64,000 nucleotides of DNA from Anaerolineales bacterium UBA5195 (GTDB lineage: Bacteria > Chloroflexota > Anaerolineae > Anaerolineales > Villigracilaceae), in NCBI GenBank assembly GCA_002412925.1, contig DHVZ01000056.1:62001-126000 (forward strand), read 5' to 3'. The notes beneath the pieces were generated by a model. That model was not told the origin of the DNA, ran no database searches, and saw only the letters and a list, made by a program, of their open reading frames with translations. The position numbers and the translations under genes are program-made. Numbering within the stretch: the first letter of the stretch is position 1; each line of letters starts with the position of its first letter. Below are positions 1-8,005 of the stretch, one piece after another.

Positions 1-560
1 GCCGTCCGCCCGGCCACCATGCCGGGAAAGCCAACTGCGCCGGGTACTGCTACGTCAATAACGCCGCCGTGGCCGCAAACTGGCTCTCGAAACAGGGCAA
101 AACCGCCATCCTCGATATCGATTATCACGCCGGGAACGGCACCCAGGAAATTTTCTACGACCGCGCCGACGTGCTGACCATTTCCATCCACGCCGACCCG
201 GATAATGAATACCCCTATTACAGCGGCTATGCCGATGAGACCGGCAGGGGCACAGGCCTGGGCTTCCACCACAATTTGCCGTTACCTGCCGGGACAGGCG
301 ATCAAACCTACCTGGGAACCGTCGAAAAAGCCATTGCGCTTATCATGGCTTACCTTCCCTCATTCATGGTCATCTCCGCTGGCATGGATCTGTACGCAGG
401 CGACCCATTGGGGAAATTCAAGGTCAGCCAGGAGGGCATCCATCAAATCGGAAAAGAAATCGCCGGGCTGAAACTGCCGACCCTGGTCGTTATGGAAGGC
501 GGTTACAACAACGCTGCCCTGGGCGAAAACATCGTTGCGCTTCTGGGGAATTTCGCCTGA
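1..560 (+). CDS. Histone deacetylase family protein (AcuC/acetylpolyamine amidohydrolase-like), 5' end missing
   Basis: The coding frame is open from base 3, so the gene starts before the window. About 185 residues are visible. They begin with RPPGHHA, whose tandem His pair is the catalytic site of the arginase/deacetylase fold. Then follow DIDYHAGNGTQ (Asp and His zinc ligands), ISAGMDLYAGDPL (third zinc Asp) and a C-terminal MEGGYN loop. The family removes acetyl groups from lysine, polyamines or related amides using zinc. Substrate cannot be read from the sequence. The ATG/GTG codons further in are internal, because upstream codons clearly match the family. The gene is convergent with the nitroreductase that follows. 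Confidence 0.9.
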   Translation, partial: RPPGHHAGKANCAGYCYVNNAAVAANWLSKQGKTAILDIDYHAGNGTQEIFYDRADVLTISIHADPDNEYPYYSGYADETGRGTGLGFHHNLPLPAGTGDQTYLGTVEKAIALIMAYLPSFMVISAGMDLYAGDPLGKFKVSQEGIHQIGKEIAGLKLPTLVVMEGGYNNAALGENIVALLGNFA

Positions 561-569
561 AAATTATTT

Positions 570-1127
570 TTATTCCATCCAGGCTGTCCTGTCTTCATAG
601 GACGGCCTCTCGGTAGGCTCAAGCGAGTTTTCAGGATAGCCGAGATACAGGAAGCCGATCAGGTGCTGGTCAGGGGCAAAACCCAGGAATTTCTTGACTT
701 CCACGTCACGGGCAGTTTCGCCAGTCCGCCAGATCGCGCCCAATCCAAGCGCATGCGCCGCTAACAGGATGTTCTGACAGGCAGCCGCGGCCGCGCAAAT
801 ATTTTCGATTTCATTCACTTTTGGCTCGCCAGGTTTCTCAGCAGCGACGGCAATCAACAATGGCGCACGCAACGGCTTCCGACGCTCTTTCTCAAGGGCC
901 TCTGCGGGCAGCTCGGGGAACTTTGCCTTGAAAGAAGCAGCCATCGCCTCGCCAAGTCGTTCACGCCCCTTTCCGGTCAGCACTACGAAGCGCCAGGGGC
1001 GGATCTTGTAGTGATTTGGAGCCTGCACGGCCGCAGATAAAAGCCTTTCGATCAGCTCGCGCGGCAGCGGGTCGGGTTTTACTTTCGCAACTGAATGACG
1101 TGAATGAATAACGGTAAATACATCCAT
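570..1127 (-). CDS. Nitroreductase family protein (YdjA-like)
   Basis: A 185-residue flavin-dependent oxidoreductase of the nitroreductase fold. The N-terminus has the family signature HSRHSVAKVKPDPLP. Next come APNHYKIRPWRFVVL (FMN and dimer contact region) and, near residue 130, LGLGAIWRTG, where the Trp is typical of the YdjA branch. Length fits single-domain members. Such proteins are NAD(P)H oxidoreductases acting on nitro compounds or quinones; the physiological substrate is unknown. A GGAG ribosome-binding site lies 8 bases before the ATG. Confidence 0.85.
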   Translation of the reverse strand: MDVFTVIHSRHSVAKVKPDPLPRELIERLLSAAVQAPNHYKIRPWRFVVLTGKGRERLGEAMAASFKAKFPELPAEALEKERRKPLRAPLLIAVAAEKPGEPKVNEIENICAAAAACQNILLAAHALGLGAIWRTGETARDVEVKKFLGFAPDQHLIGFLYLGYPENSLEPTERPSYEDRTAWME

Positions 1128-1251
1128 GGGAATTCTCCAATCTTCTCTCCAAGAATAAGGGCAAAATGGAGTTGAGTCAACCTGGCGTTAGGAAAGTTAG
1201 ACAAAACAATTATAAGGATGCAAAACGCAGAATAAATTGTAAAATAATGGT

Positions 1252-2043
1252 ATGCGAAAACCCATCTTTTTATTCCTGATACTGAGTCTAATCGCCCTGG
1301 CCTGCAATTTACCAGTTCTGGCTACACAGCCGGCAACACCCTCCGCCGTACCTGCCACTGCAACGCAGACGATGCCGCCCACCAAGACTGCCACCCCAAC
1401 TCCACCGCCAACGGAAACAGCCATCCCCAGCCCAACGCCGACCATCACCATCTCTCCGACCGTGACCGAGACACCTGGGCCGAGCGCCACCCCCACCTTT
1501 GCTTTTCCGGCGGTAACGGTGAACAAACAGGCGCACTGCCGCTACGGGCCAGCCACCGCTTACCTGCACGCCGCAGATTTATATGCCGGGGATGTCGGTA
1601 CCGTGCGCGGACGTTTCAACAACAGCAAGTGGCTTTATATTAAATTCGACAAACTGAAATATTTCTGCTGGGTGGCTCCATCGGTTGTGGATGTGGTTGG
1701 TGACATTACCATGATCAAGTTCACGGAGCTGCGCCTGCCCGGCCCCAGCGTACTCTACGGCCCGCCCAAAGGCGTCACTGCAACGCGAAACGAGGACAAA
1801 GTCACGATCAGTTGGGAAGTCCTCCCGATGACGGACGATGATGATCGGGGTTATCTCCTGGATATCTTCGTCTGTCAAAAAGGGGTCTACTTCTGGAATC
1901 CAATTGCCCTGGAAAACCGCGACCAGACATCTTATACCATCAAGGATGAAGCCGGGTGTCCCCTCGCCTCTGGTGGAAGATTATATGCTGTAGAAAAACA
2001 CGGTTATACCAGCCCGGTAACACTCAACTGGCCAGCTCCTTGA
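1252..2043 (+). CDS. Lipoprotein with Thr/Pro-rich linker and SH3-like domain
   Basis: A 263-residue predicted lipoprotein. A hydrophobic signal ends in the lipobox IALAC, so Cys18 would be lipidated and anchor the protein outside the membrane. Residues about 25-85 are a Thr/Pro-rich linker of the kind common in surface proteins of Anaerolineae. Residues about 90-150 (CRYGPATAYLHAADLYAGD, then WLYIKF and CWVAPSVV) look like a bacterial SH3 domain. The C-terminal part (about 165-263) is a beta-rich, fibronectin-III-like module. The function is probably cell-wall or surface binding; no catalytic motif is seen. Confidence 0.75.
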   Translation: MRKPIFLFLILSLIALACNLPVLATQPATPSAVPATATQTMPPTKTATPTPPPTETAIPSPTPTITISPTVTETPGPSATPTFAFPAVTVNKQAHCRYGPATAYLHAADLYAGDVGTVRGRFNNSKWLYIKFDKLKYFCWVAPSVVDVVGDITMIKFTELRLPGPSVLYGPPKGVTATRNEDKVTISWEVLPMTDDDDRGYLLDIFVCQKGVYFWNPIALENRDQTSYTIKDEAGCPLASGGRLYAVEKHGYTSPVTLNWPAP

Positions 2044-2104
2044 AAACCCTGGTTGATGGTCGCACTGCTTCCTACCCCCTGACAGTTTGTTTTCTAGCCA
2101 TCTC

Positions 2105-2217
2105 GTTGGTCGAGATGCAGCGCTTTTCCACCGTATCGAGACCAACCTATCCAGAAAATTGTCCCAAATAGGGTCTCGATACCCCCTTCAAGAAGCATTC
2201 AGGGCTACTCGACCAAC
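2105..2217. repeat. Nested inverted repeat (REP-like)
   Basis: Two perfect inverted pairs sit one inside the other. The outer arms GTTGGTCGAG (2105-2114) and CTCGACCAAC (2208-2217) flank the inner arms GTATCGAGACC (2133-2143) and GGTCTCGATAC (2172-2182). The arrangement resembles paired REP elements. It has no T-tract and so is not an obvious terminator. Confidence 0.6.
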
Positions 2218-2256
2218 ACATTTTTGAAAGTAGTAGTTGCAATGGTTTTGCAATGC

Positions 2257-2282
2257 AAAAGGGCGTTCCGGCGCCCTTTTTG
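2257..2282 (+). terminator. Rho-independent terminator
   Basis: A 9-bp stem (AAAAGGGCG with CGCCCTTTT) and a 6-base loop run into a T-tract. It lies 214 bases after the lipoprotein gene and upstream of the LysM gene, so the two are probably separate transcripts. Confidence 0.7.
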
Positions 2283-2366
2283 GTTATCTACGCAGGAACA
2301 TTTTTGCGTTTACTGACATCTATGGTATGCAAATCACCAACCATTCAATCTTTTGTGGAGATAATC

Positions 2367-3113
2367 ATGAACGCAAAAAAGTACTTCCAACTCATCTTAC
2401 TCGTCGTCCTCGTTGTAGCTTCTTTCGCCACAACCAATCCAGCCTTGGCCGCCTCAGCCTGCGGCACAAGTTACAACGTGGTCAGCGGTGACACGCTGCG
2501 CAAAATTGCATCCAGGTGCGATACAACCGTCTACGCCCTGCGGCGGGCCAACCCCGAGATCGGTTCCGGTGACCTGATCTATCCCGGCCAGTCGCTCCTG
2601 CTCCCTGGCGCCATTCTTTATGGAAATAACAATTTCAACACCTATGTCATCGCCCGCGGCGACACGCTCAGGGCGCTGGCGGCCCGCTTCTCCACCACCG
2701 TGGATTACCTGCTCAGCTTGAACAAGGACATCGCCAACATCAACGTGATTTACGAAGGCCAGCGACTCACCTACCCGGCGAATGGCAGTGGCAATCCCAA
2801 TCCTGTCCCGGTTCCCGGCGGACATACCTACGTTGTCCAACGAGGCGAGACTCTCAAGAAAATCTCGGTTTGGACCTTTACCACAGTCGATGCGATCCTA
2901 CAGGTCAACCCGCAAATTTCTAACGCCAATTTGATCTACGTGGGACAGGTCATCAATCTGCCATCCGCAACCAATAGCTATAGCGTCCAAAAGGGCGATA
3001 CACTGAAAAAAATCGCCGCTAAATTCGGGACAACGCTCTCCAGCCTGGCCTCACTCAATGGGCTTTCCGATCCGAACAAAATCTACACCGGGCAGATACT
3101 CCGCATCTGGTAA
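2367..3113 (+). CDS. Secreted protein with four LysM domains
   Basis: The start is placed at 2367 because the typical signal peptide begins there and TGGAG lies just upstream; the frame is open further upstream but is not protein-like there. The 248 residues consist of a signal peptide (about 1-29, cleavage near ALA-AS) and four LysM peptidoglycan-binding repeats at about 35-80, 92-137, 154-199 and 204-248. Each repeat has the GDTL/GETL turn and the final IYxGQxLxxP strand. Nothing else is present: no hydrolase or transpeptidase domain. It is probably a wall-binding or spore/cell-surface adaptor. A strong bidirectional terminator follows. Confidence 0.9.
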   Translation: MNAKKYFQLILLVVLVVASFATTNPALAASACGTSYNVVSGDTLRKIASRCDTTVYALRRANPEIGSGDLIYPGQSLLLPGAILYGNNNFNTYVIARGDTLRALAARFSTTVDYLLSLNKDIANINVIYEGQRLTYPANGSGNPNPVPVPGGHTYVVQRGETLKKISVWTFTTVDAILQVNPQISNANLIYVGQVINLPSATNSYSVQKGDTLKKIAAKFGTTLSSLASLNGLSDPNKIYTGQILRIW

Positions 3114-3121
3114 CAAAACCT

Positions 3122-3162
3122 AAAAGAAAACAGGCCCGCAAGTTGCGGGCCTGTTTTCTTTT
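3122..3162. terminator. Bidirectional terminator between LysM gene and ppdK
   Basis: A nearly 19-bp perfect inverted repeat: AAAAGAAAACAGGCCCGCA and its complement, with a 3-base loop. A-rich and T-rich flanks can end transcription from either side. It sits between two convergent genes. Confidence 0.9.
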
Positions 3163-3174
3163 ACTCGGGAATCT

Positions 3175-5937
3175 TTACTTATCCTCAGCTCTGGCCTGGC
3201 CGCTGTACTTCAGCGCCACATGTCCAGCCGCTAGGCGGGCAATCGGCACACGGAAGGGCGAGCAGGAAACATAGTTATTTCCAATGATATGGCACCATTC
3301 GATCGAGTTGGGATCGCCGCCATGTTCGCCGCAGATGCCCACTTCGAGTTCAGGGCGGGTCTTGCGGCCATCGTCAATCGCCATCTGCATCAGGCGGCCA
3401 ACACCATCGCGGTCGATGGTCTGGAAGGGGTTCAGCGGCAGGATACCCTGTTCGACATAGGTGACCAGGAAGGCGCGCTCGGCGTCATCGCGGGAATAGC
3501 CGAAGGTCATCTGGGTCAGGTCGTTGGTGCCGAAGCTGAAGAACTCAGCCAGCCCGGCAATTTCACCGGCGGTGACAGCAGCACGCGGAATTTCGATCAT
3601 CGTGCCGAATTTGTAATCCAGTTTGGCAACTTTCTTTTCCGCCAAAACGGCAGCGGCGATGCGGACGAGGCGCGGCTGGATCCATTCCAGTTCTTTGACA
3701 GTGCCGGTCAGCGGGATCATCACTTCGGGCTTGACGACGATACCGCGCAGGGCGCAGTCGGCGGCGGCTTCGAAGATGGCGCGGACCTGCATCTCGACGA
3801 TTTCGGGCATGGCAATGGACAGACGCACACCGCGCAGACCCATCATCGGGTTGGATTCGTGCAGGCTCTTGATCGCGACCAACAGGCTTTCCTTCTCGGC
3901 CAGCCCCTTGGTCTCACCCTTGACGCGCATGGTAATGACTTCTTCGAAGAGTTTCTCTTCGTCGGGCATGAACTCATGCAGCGGCGGGTCGATCAGGCGG
4001 ATGATGACCGGGTAGCCATCCATGGCCTCGAACAGGCCGTCAAAGTCCTTGCGCTGGCTGGGCAGCAGCAGGTTGAGCTGTTTTGTGCGTTCTTCGCTGG
4101 TCTTCGCCAGGATCATTTTCTGGACGATCGGCAGGCGTTCCGGTTCGAAGAACATATGCTCGGTGCGGCAGAGACCAATCCCAACGGCGCCATAGGAGCG
4201 GGCGCGGCGGGCATCCTTCGGATAATCGGCATTGGCCCAAACCTGGAGACCGCGGCTCTTGCGGCCATCCGGCAGAACACGCACGCCATCGCGGGCGGCG
4301 ATTTCATCAGCCCAGGTCAGCAGGGTCAAGAGTTCAGTCTGCTCTTCAAGGGACGGGGCGCTGGTTGGGATTTTGCCGACAAAAACCTGACCAGTGGTGC
4401 CGTCGACAGAAATCCATTCGCCTTCTTTGACGACTTTATCGCCGACAGTCATGATGCGCTTCTCGAGATCGATCTTGATCACGTTCGCGCCAACGACACA
4501 GGGGATCCCAAACTGGCGAGCCACCACAGCCGCGTGAGAAGTCGCGCCACCTTCACTGGTGAGCACGCCCTTCGAGGCAATCATGCCATGCACATCATCG
4601 GGCTTGGTGAATGGGCGTACCATGATGGTATCCTGCTTTTCTTCCTTCGACATCTTCTCAGCCTTGTCGGCATCGAAATAAGCCTGTCCAACCGCGGCGC
4701 CGGGAGAGGCATTCACGCCCTTGGCCAGAAACTTGCCAGCGCTCTCAGCTTCCTTTTTGGCTTTGTCGTCGAACTGCGGGTGCAGGAGTGTATCGACATT
4801 GTCAGTGGTCACGCGCTGAATGGCTTCTTCCTTGCCAATCAAGCCTTCGTTGACCATGTCCACAGCAACCTTGATCGCGCTTTTGGCGGTGCGCTTGCCG
4901 CTGCGGGTCTGGAGCATCCACAGTTTGCCGCGTTCGATGGTGAACTCGACATCCTGCATATCCTTGTAGTGTTTTTCCAGTTTGGCGGTGATCTCCATGA
5001 ACTGGTTATAAGCATCGGGCATCTGGGTGACGAGGTGTTCAATCGGGTCGGCGTTGCGGATACCGGCCACGACATCTTCGCCCTGGGCATTCAGCAGGTA
5101 CTCGCCCATCATTTTCTTGTCGCCGGTGGACGGGTTGCGGGTGAAGGCTACACCGGTCCCGGAGTCATTGCCCATGTTACCGAAAACCATCGTCACGATA
5201 TTGACAGCAGTCCCGAGTTCGTCAGAAATATCGGTCGCTTTGCGATAGTCAATCGCTTTCTTGCCCATCCAGGATTCGAAGACGGCTTTGGTGGCCAGTT
5301 CGAGCTGTTTATAAGCATCCTGCGGGAAATCAAAACCGACATGCTTCTTGAAAACTTCCTTGAAGGTACCAACCAGAACTTTCCAATCATCGGCGGTCAT
5401 TTCGGTATCGAGCTTATAGCCCTTCTTGGCCTTATATTCAGCCATCGGGTGCTCGAAGACCTCATCGTCCAGGTTGAAAACGGTCGTACCAAACATCTCA
5501 ACCAGGCGGCGATACAAATCCCAGACGAAACGAGGGTTATCCGTCAGCTTGATCATGCCTTCGACAACCACATCGTTCAAGCCGATGTTCAGGATGGTGT
5601 TCATCATGCCCGGCATCGAGAATTTCGCGCCAGAGCGGCAGGAAACCAGCAAAGGATTGGACGAATCTCCAAATTTCTTACCGGTGGCCTTTTCCACCTG
5701 CTTCATCGCGGCCAACATCTGGTCCCACTGGCCTTCGGGGAAATTCCCGGCCTTGCGGAACTCATTGCAGGCTTCCGTTGTCACGGTGAAACCGGGCGGA
5801 ACGGGAACGCCAGCACGAGTCATGTCGGCCAGGCCCGCGCCTTTGCCACCCAACAGAGAGCGCACGCCTTCCCAATTACCGGCATACTTCTCAGCTTCGG
5901 CGACTTCTTCAAAAAGGTAAACCCACTTCTTTGTCAT
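3175..5937 (-). CDS. ppdK: Pyruvate, phosphate dikinase
   Basis: A 920-residue enzyme that interconverts pyruvate + ATP + Pi with phosphoenolpyruvate + AMP + PPi. The start is the ATG at 5937, preceded by AGGAG at a good distance and beginning MTKKWVYLFEE; an open extension upstream is not family-like. The N-terminal ATP-grasp domain opens with LLGGKGAGLADM. The phosphohistidine domain has GGATSHAAV (His about residue 468). The C-terminal PEP/pyruvate barrel has GICGEHGGDP with the catalytic Cys near residue 870. Length is close to the usual 870-900. With the PPi-type phosphofructokinase at 38.5-39.7 kb it suggests PPi-linked glycolysis. The large open frame on the opposite strand is a shadow. 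Confidence 0.97.
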   Translation of the reverse strand: MTKKWVYLFEEVAEAEKYAGNWEGVRSLLGGKGAGLADMTRAGVPVPPGFTVTTEACNEFRKAGNFPEGQWDQMLAAMKQVEKATGKKFGDSSNPLLVSCRSGAKFSMPGMMNTILNIGLNDVVVEGMIKLTDNPRFVWDLYRRLVEMFGTTVFNLDDEVFEHPMAEYKAKKGYKLDTEMTADDWKVLVGTFKEVFKKHVGFDFPQDAYKQLELATKAVFESWMGKKAIDYRKATDISDELGTAVNIVTMVFGNMGNDSGTGVAFTRNPSTGDKKMMGEYLLNAQGEDVVAGIRNADPIEHLVTQMPDAYNQFMEITAKLEKHYKDMQDVEFTIERGKLWMLQTRSGKRTAKSAIKVAVDMVNEGLIGKEEAIQRVTTDNVDTLLHPQFDDKAKKEAESAGKFLAKGVNASPGAAVGQAYFDADKAEKMSKEEKQDTIMVRPFTKPDDVHGMIASKGVLTSEGGATSHAAVVARQFGIPCVVGANVIKIDLEKRIMTVGDKVVKEGEWISVDGTTGQVFVGKIPTSAPSLEEQTELLTLLTWADEIAARDGVRVLPDGRKSRGLQVWANADYPKDARRARSYGAVGIGLCRTEHMFFEPERLPIVQKMILAKTSEERTKQLNLLLPSQRKDFDGLFEAMDGYPVIIRLIDPPLHEFMPDEEKLFEEVITMRVKGETKGLAEKESLLVAIKSLHESNPMMGLRGVRLSIAMPEIVEMQVRAIFEAAADCALRGIVVKPEVMIPLTGTVKELEWIQPRLVRIAAAVLAEKKVAKLDYKFGTMIEIPRAAVTAGEIAGLAEFFSFGTNDLTQMTFGYSRDDAERAFLVTYVEQGILPLNPFQTIDRDGVGRLMQMAIDDGRKTRPELEVGICGEHGGDPNSIEWCHIIGNNYVSCSPFRVPIARLAAGHVALKYSGQARAEDK

Positions 5938-5962
5938 TTTATTCTCCTGATTATAGAAAGGT

Positions 5963-5991
5963 ATTATAGCGATAGGAACATAACAGTTTAA
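5963..5991 (-). promoter_or_regulatory. Possible promoter of ppdK
   Basis: On the minus strand TATAAT (5963-5968) follows a weak TTAAAC (5986-5991) at 17 bases. A second TATAAT lies closer to the gene. The -35 match is only partial. Confidence 0.35.
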
Positions 5992-6061
5992 GTGTACCAC
6001 AAACAGCTTTTGCTCTGCTTGATTTTGAAGCTGTTTTTCAAACTTGTTTTCGAATTGCAGT

Positions 6062-6125
6062 TCTTCGGGAATCTCCATGGTAAAACCCGCATTTTGGGGA
6101 GTAAGCGGGAAAACCCGGAGGCCCC
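6062..6125 (+). repeat. Dispersed repeat family, copy 1
   Basis: Contains the family core GGGAATCTCC, then AACCCGCATTTTGGGG, then GGGAAAACCCGG. Full-length-type copy. Related copies are at 30014, 35742-35880, 39691, 39825, 42951, 55859, 62592 and 6717. Confidence 0.7.
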
Positions 6126-6231
6126 AAATTGCTCATTCCTGAAGACGCAATCATTATGCGACATTTTGTAAACGATATGCAAAGTCGAATTTCTAGATAA
6201 TCTGGGATAATCTTACAAAAGGATTCCAAAC

Positions 6232-6678
6232 ATGGCGCTTAAAGCACTCACGATCGACGACGATACTTCGATGACCGAACTCCTGGGCCTCTTATTGCGC
6301 AGTCATGGCATGGATGTGGTTTCATGCAATAGTGGAACCCAGGGTATTGAACTGGCGCGCACCGAAAACCCAGATATCATCATTCTAGACTTAATGATGC
6401 CAGGCATTGATGGCTGGGAAGTTTGTAAAACGTTGCGTACGTTTACCAAGATTCCCATTGCCATCCTATCTGCATTGGATGACCCAGCCGTGATCTCAAC
6501 GGCTCTCGATGCAGGCGCCGATGATTATATGGTTAAGCCTATCCCAAGCAGTGTGCTGATCGCCCACATCAAAACCCTGACCCGGCGTCACAAGGTGGAA
6601 AATAACACCTCAACGATGATGCGTGAAACTTGCTCGTTCGAGAACCAGATTTTACAGCAAAAACCTTTGCATACATAA
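6232..6678 (+). CDS. Stand-alone response-regulator receiver protein
   Basis: 148 residues: one CheY-like receiver domain (about 4-120) and a short polar tail with no output domain. The acidic pair is in IDDDTSM, the phospho-acceptor Asp in IIILDLMMPG (near residue 53), the switch Ser in ILSALDD and the conserved Lys in MVKPI. All key residues are present, so phosphotransfer should work. No histidine kinase is adjacent. AAAGGA lies upstream of the ATG. Confidence 0.9.
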   Translation: MALKALTIDDDTSMTELLGLLLRSHGMDVVSCNSGTQGIELARTENPDIIILDLMMPGIDGWEVCKTLRTFTKIPIAILSALDDPAVISTALDAGADDYMVKPIPSSVLIAHIKTLTRRHKVENNTSTMMRETCSFENQILQQKPLHT

Positions 6679-6716
6679 CCCCCCAGAGTAAAATGATTCA
6701 ACGTGGCCTTTAACGT

Positions 6717-6758
6717 TTTTCCCGCCTGCCCCAATGGGTTGACAGGGTGAAGAACGCC
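6717..6758 (+). repeat. Dispersed repeat family, alternative-core copy
   Basis: Shares TTCCCGCCTGCCCCAATGGG and then GACAGGGTGAAGA with the segments at 35742-35790 and 39691-39774. It lies between the receiver gene and the zinc-ribbon gene. Confidence 0.55.
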
Positions 6759-6812
6759 TTGCTTTGGCCTCGGCGATTCTTAAAAAGAATTTAATCATCC
6801 AGGAGGTTATCC

Positions 6813-7109
6813 GTGCAAACCTGTTCGCGTTGCAACGCGACATCCCCAGATACCGCCATCAATTGCGTCAACTGCCAGGCTGACTTGCATGTTTTTTCCA
6901 CCAGCGCAGTAGCGCTAAGGATATTCCGCGAAAACCCACGCGTGACAGCCATACGAATAAATGTCGCGCACGACGCCTGCCCTCTTTGTTATGAATCGCG
7001 CGGAACTTTTCCAAAGGATGACATCGCAGCCCTGCCTCATGAGGGCTGTTCCCACCCACAAGGCTGTCGCTGCGTCTACGAGCCGATTCTCAACGAAATC
7101 TACCCGTAG
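6813..7109 (+). CDS. Small zinc-ribbon protein of unknown function
   Basis: 98 residues starting at GTG, chosen because AGGAGG lies 6 bases upstream. An N-terminal zinc ribbon has two CxxC knuckles (CSRC and CVNC). The middle has CPLC, and the end has a second Cys/His cluster, HEGCSHPQGCRC. Two metal sites are therefore likely. I do not recognise a named family. It stands alone, ending at a long hairpin. Confidence 0.7.
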   Translation: MQTCSRCNATSPDTAINCVNCQADLHVFSTSAVALRIFRENPRVTAIRINVAHDACPLCYESRGTFPKDDIAALPHEGCSHPQGCRCVYEPILNEIYP

Positions 7110-7120
7110 CCCGATTGATC

Positions 7121-7170
7121 GCTAATAATGAAACCTGCCCGCCTTTCGGTGGGCAGGTTTCATTATTAGC
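7121..7170. terminator. Long hairpin terminator
   Basis: A 23-bp stem with one G-T pair and a short loop around TTTC, just after the zinc-ribbon gene and before the convergent hydrolase gene. The stem ends in an A/T-rich segment on both sides. Confidence 0.75.
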
Positions 7171-7240
7171 CTCTGGGTTCATAAGTGAGCTAATTCGCAA
7201 CGACCTCGCAAGAGGTCGTTCATTGGTGCTCTCTCACCGA

Positions 7241-8005
7241 TTAAACGGGAAACCGATACAAGGCCCGCGCCGTTTCAACCGGCGCTTCCAACGTTGGGGA
7301 ATGTCCGACACCGGGAAGTTCGACCAGTTCAGCTCGCGGGAGCAGCGCCTTTATCTCGCGTGAACGTTCAGGCGGGATCAACGCGTCGCTTAATCCATGC
7401 ACCAAAACAACCGGGAAATCGAAACTCAAGAAGAGATCGTGGGAATCCGGGCGTTCTGCCATGGCTTTGAGCGCGCCAATCACTCCTCCTGGGCGCTGGC
7501 GCAGGATCATCTCACGGAAAAACGCCACGTGCGCCGGGTTGGCGGAAAGTTTTTCGGACATGCCAGCCACCGCACTGACTCCATTGACCGCCACCTCCCC
7601 CACTGTGGCATAACGCTTCGCTTTACTTTCCGGCGAATCGGCCGCAACCTGTGAGCTGACCATGCCCAATCCCAGCACCCTCTCCGGATAGGCACGCGTA
7701 AAAGCCAGCGCAACATACCCGCCCATCGAATGCCCGGCGAGGTATGTTTTCTGGATTTTCAACGAATCCAACAAGGCGGCTAAATCAGCAGCCATCTGCT
7801 CAACAGTATATGCCCCTTCCGGCGCATCGGATTGGCCGAAGCCGCGTAAATCGGGCATGAGCACATCGAAGTCATCTTCAAGGTGCGGTAAAAGCGGCTC
7901 CCAGGTGGTGTGATCCAAGGGGAAACCATGCACCACCAACAGCGGCGCGCCCGTTCCGCGGCGGTCATAAGCCAGGGAAATTCCATTGAGGGGTATTTTT
8001 TCCAT
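7241..8005 (-). CDS. Alpha/beta-fold hydrolase
   Basis: 254 residues of the alpha/beta-hydrolase fold. The oxyanion HG is in LLVVHGFPLDH. The nucleophile elbow GHSMGG holds the catalytic Ser (about residue 95). The acid is in VLVHGLSDALIPP and the catalytic His in GVGHSPTLE near the C-terminus. Full length for a 3-oxoadipate enol-lactonase or epoxide-hydrolase-like esterase; substrate unknown. The start codon directly abuts the stop of the CCA-adding enzyme gene, so the two are probably co-transcribed. Confidence 0.88.
   Translation of the reverse strand: MEKIPLNGISLAYDRRGTGAPLLVVHGFPLDHTTWEPLLPHLEDDFDVLMPDLRGFGQSDAPEGAYTVEQMAADLAALLDSLKIQKTYLAGHSMGGYVALAFTRAYPERVLGLGMVSSQVAADSPESKAKRYATVGEVAVNGVSAVAGMSEKLSANPAHVAFFREMILRQRPGGVIGALKAMAERPDSHDLFLSFDFPVVLVHGLSDALIPPERSREIKALLPRAELVELPGVGHSPTLEAPVETARALYRFPV

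Larger units (their letters stand above)
2044..2366. other. Intergenic region without a gene
   Basis: A 323-base gap. It holds the nested inverted repeat at 2105-2217, the hairpin terminator at 2257-2281 and, after it, the probable promoter and leader of the LysM gene. No convincing -35/-10 pair was identified and no short coding frame is supported. Confidence 0.6.

Noticed and set aside
3289..5991. 900-codon open frame opposite ppdK
   Set aside because: It is the mirror of a highly conserved enzyme gene with strong codon bias; its translation has no family features and ppdK has RBS, motifs and terminator.
6739..6744. TTGACA in a repeat copy as a -35 box for the zinc-ribbon gene
   Set aside because: No -10 box occurs at 16-18 bases downstream.
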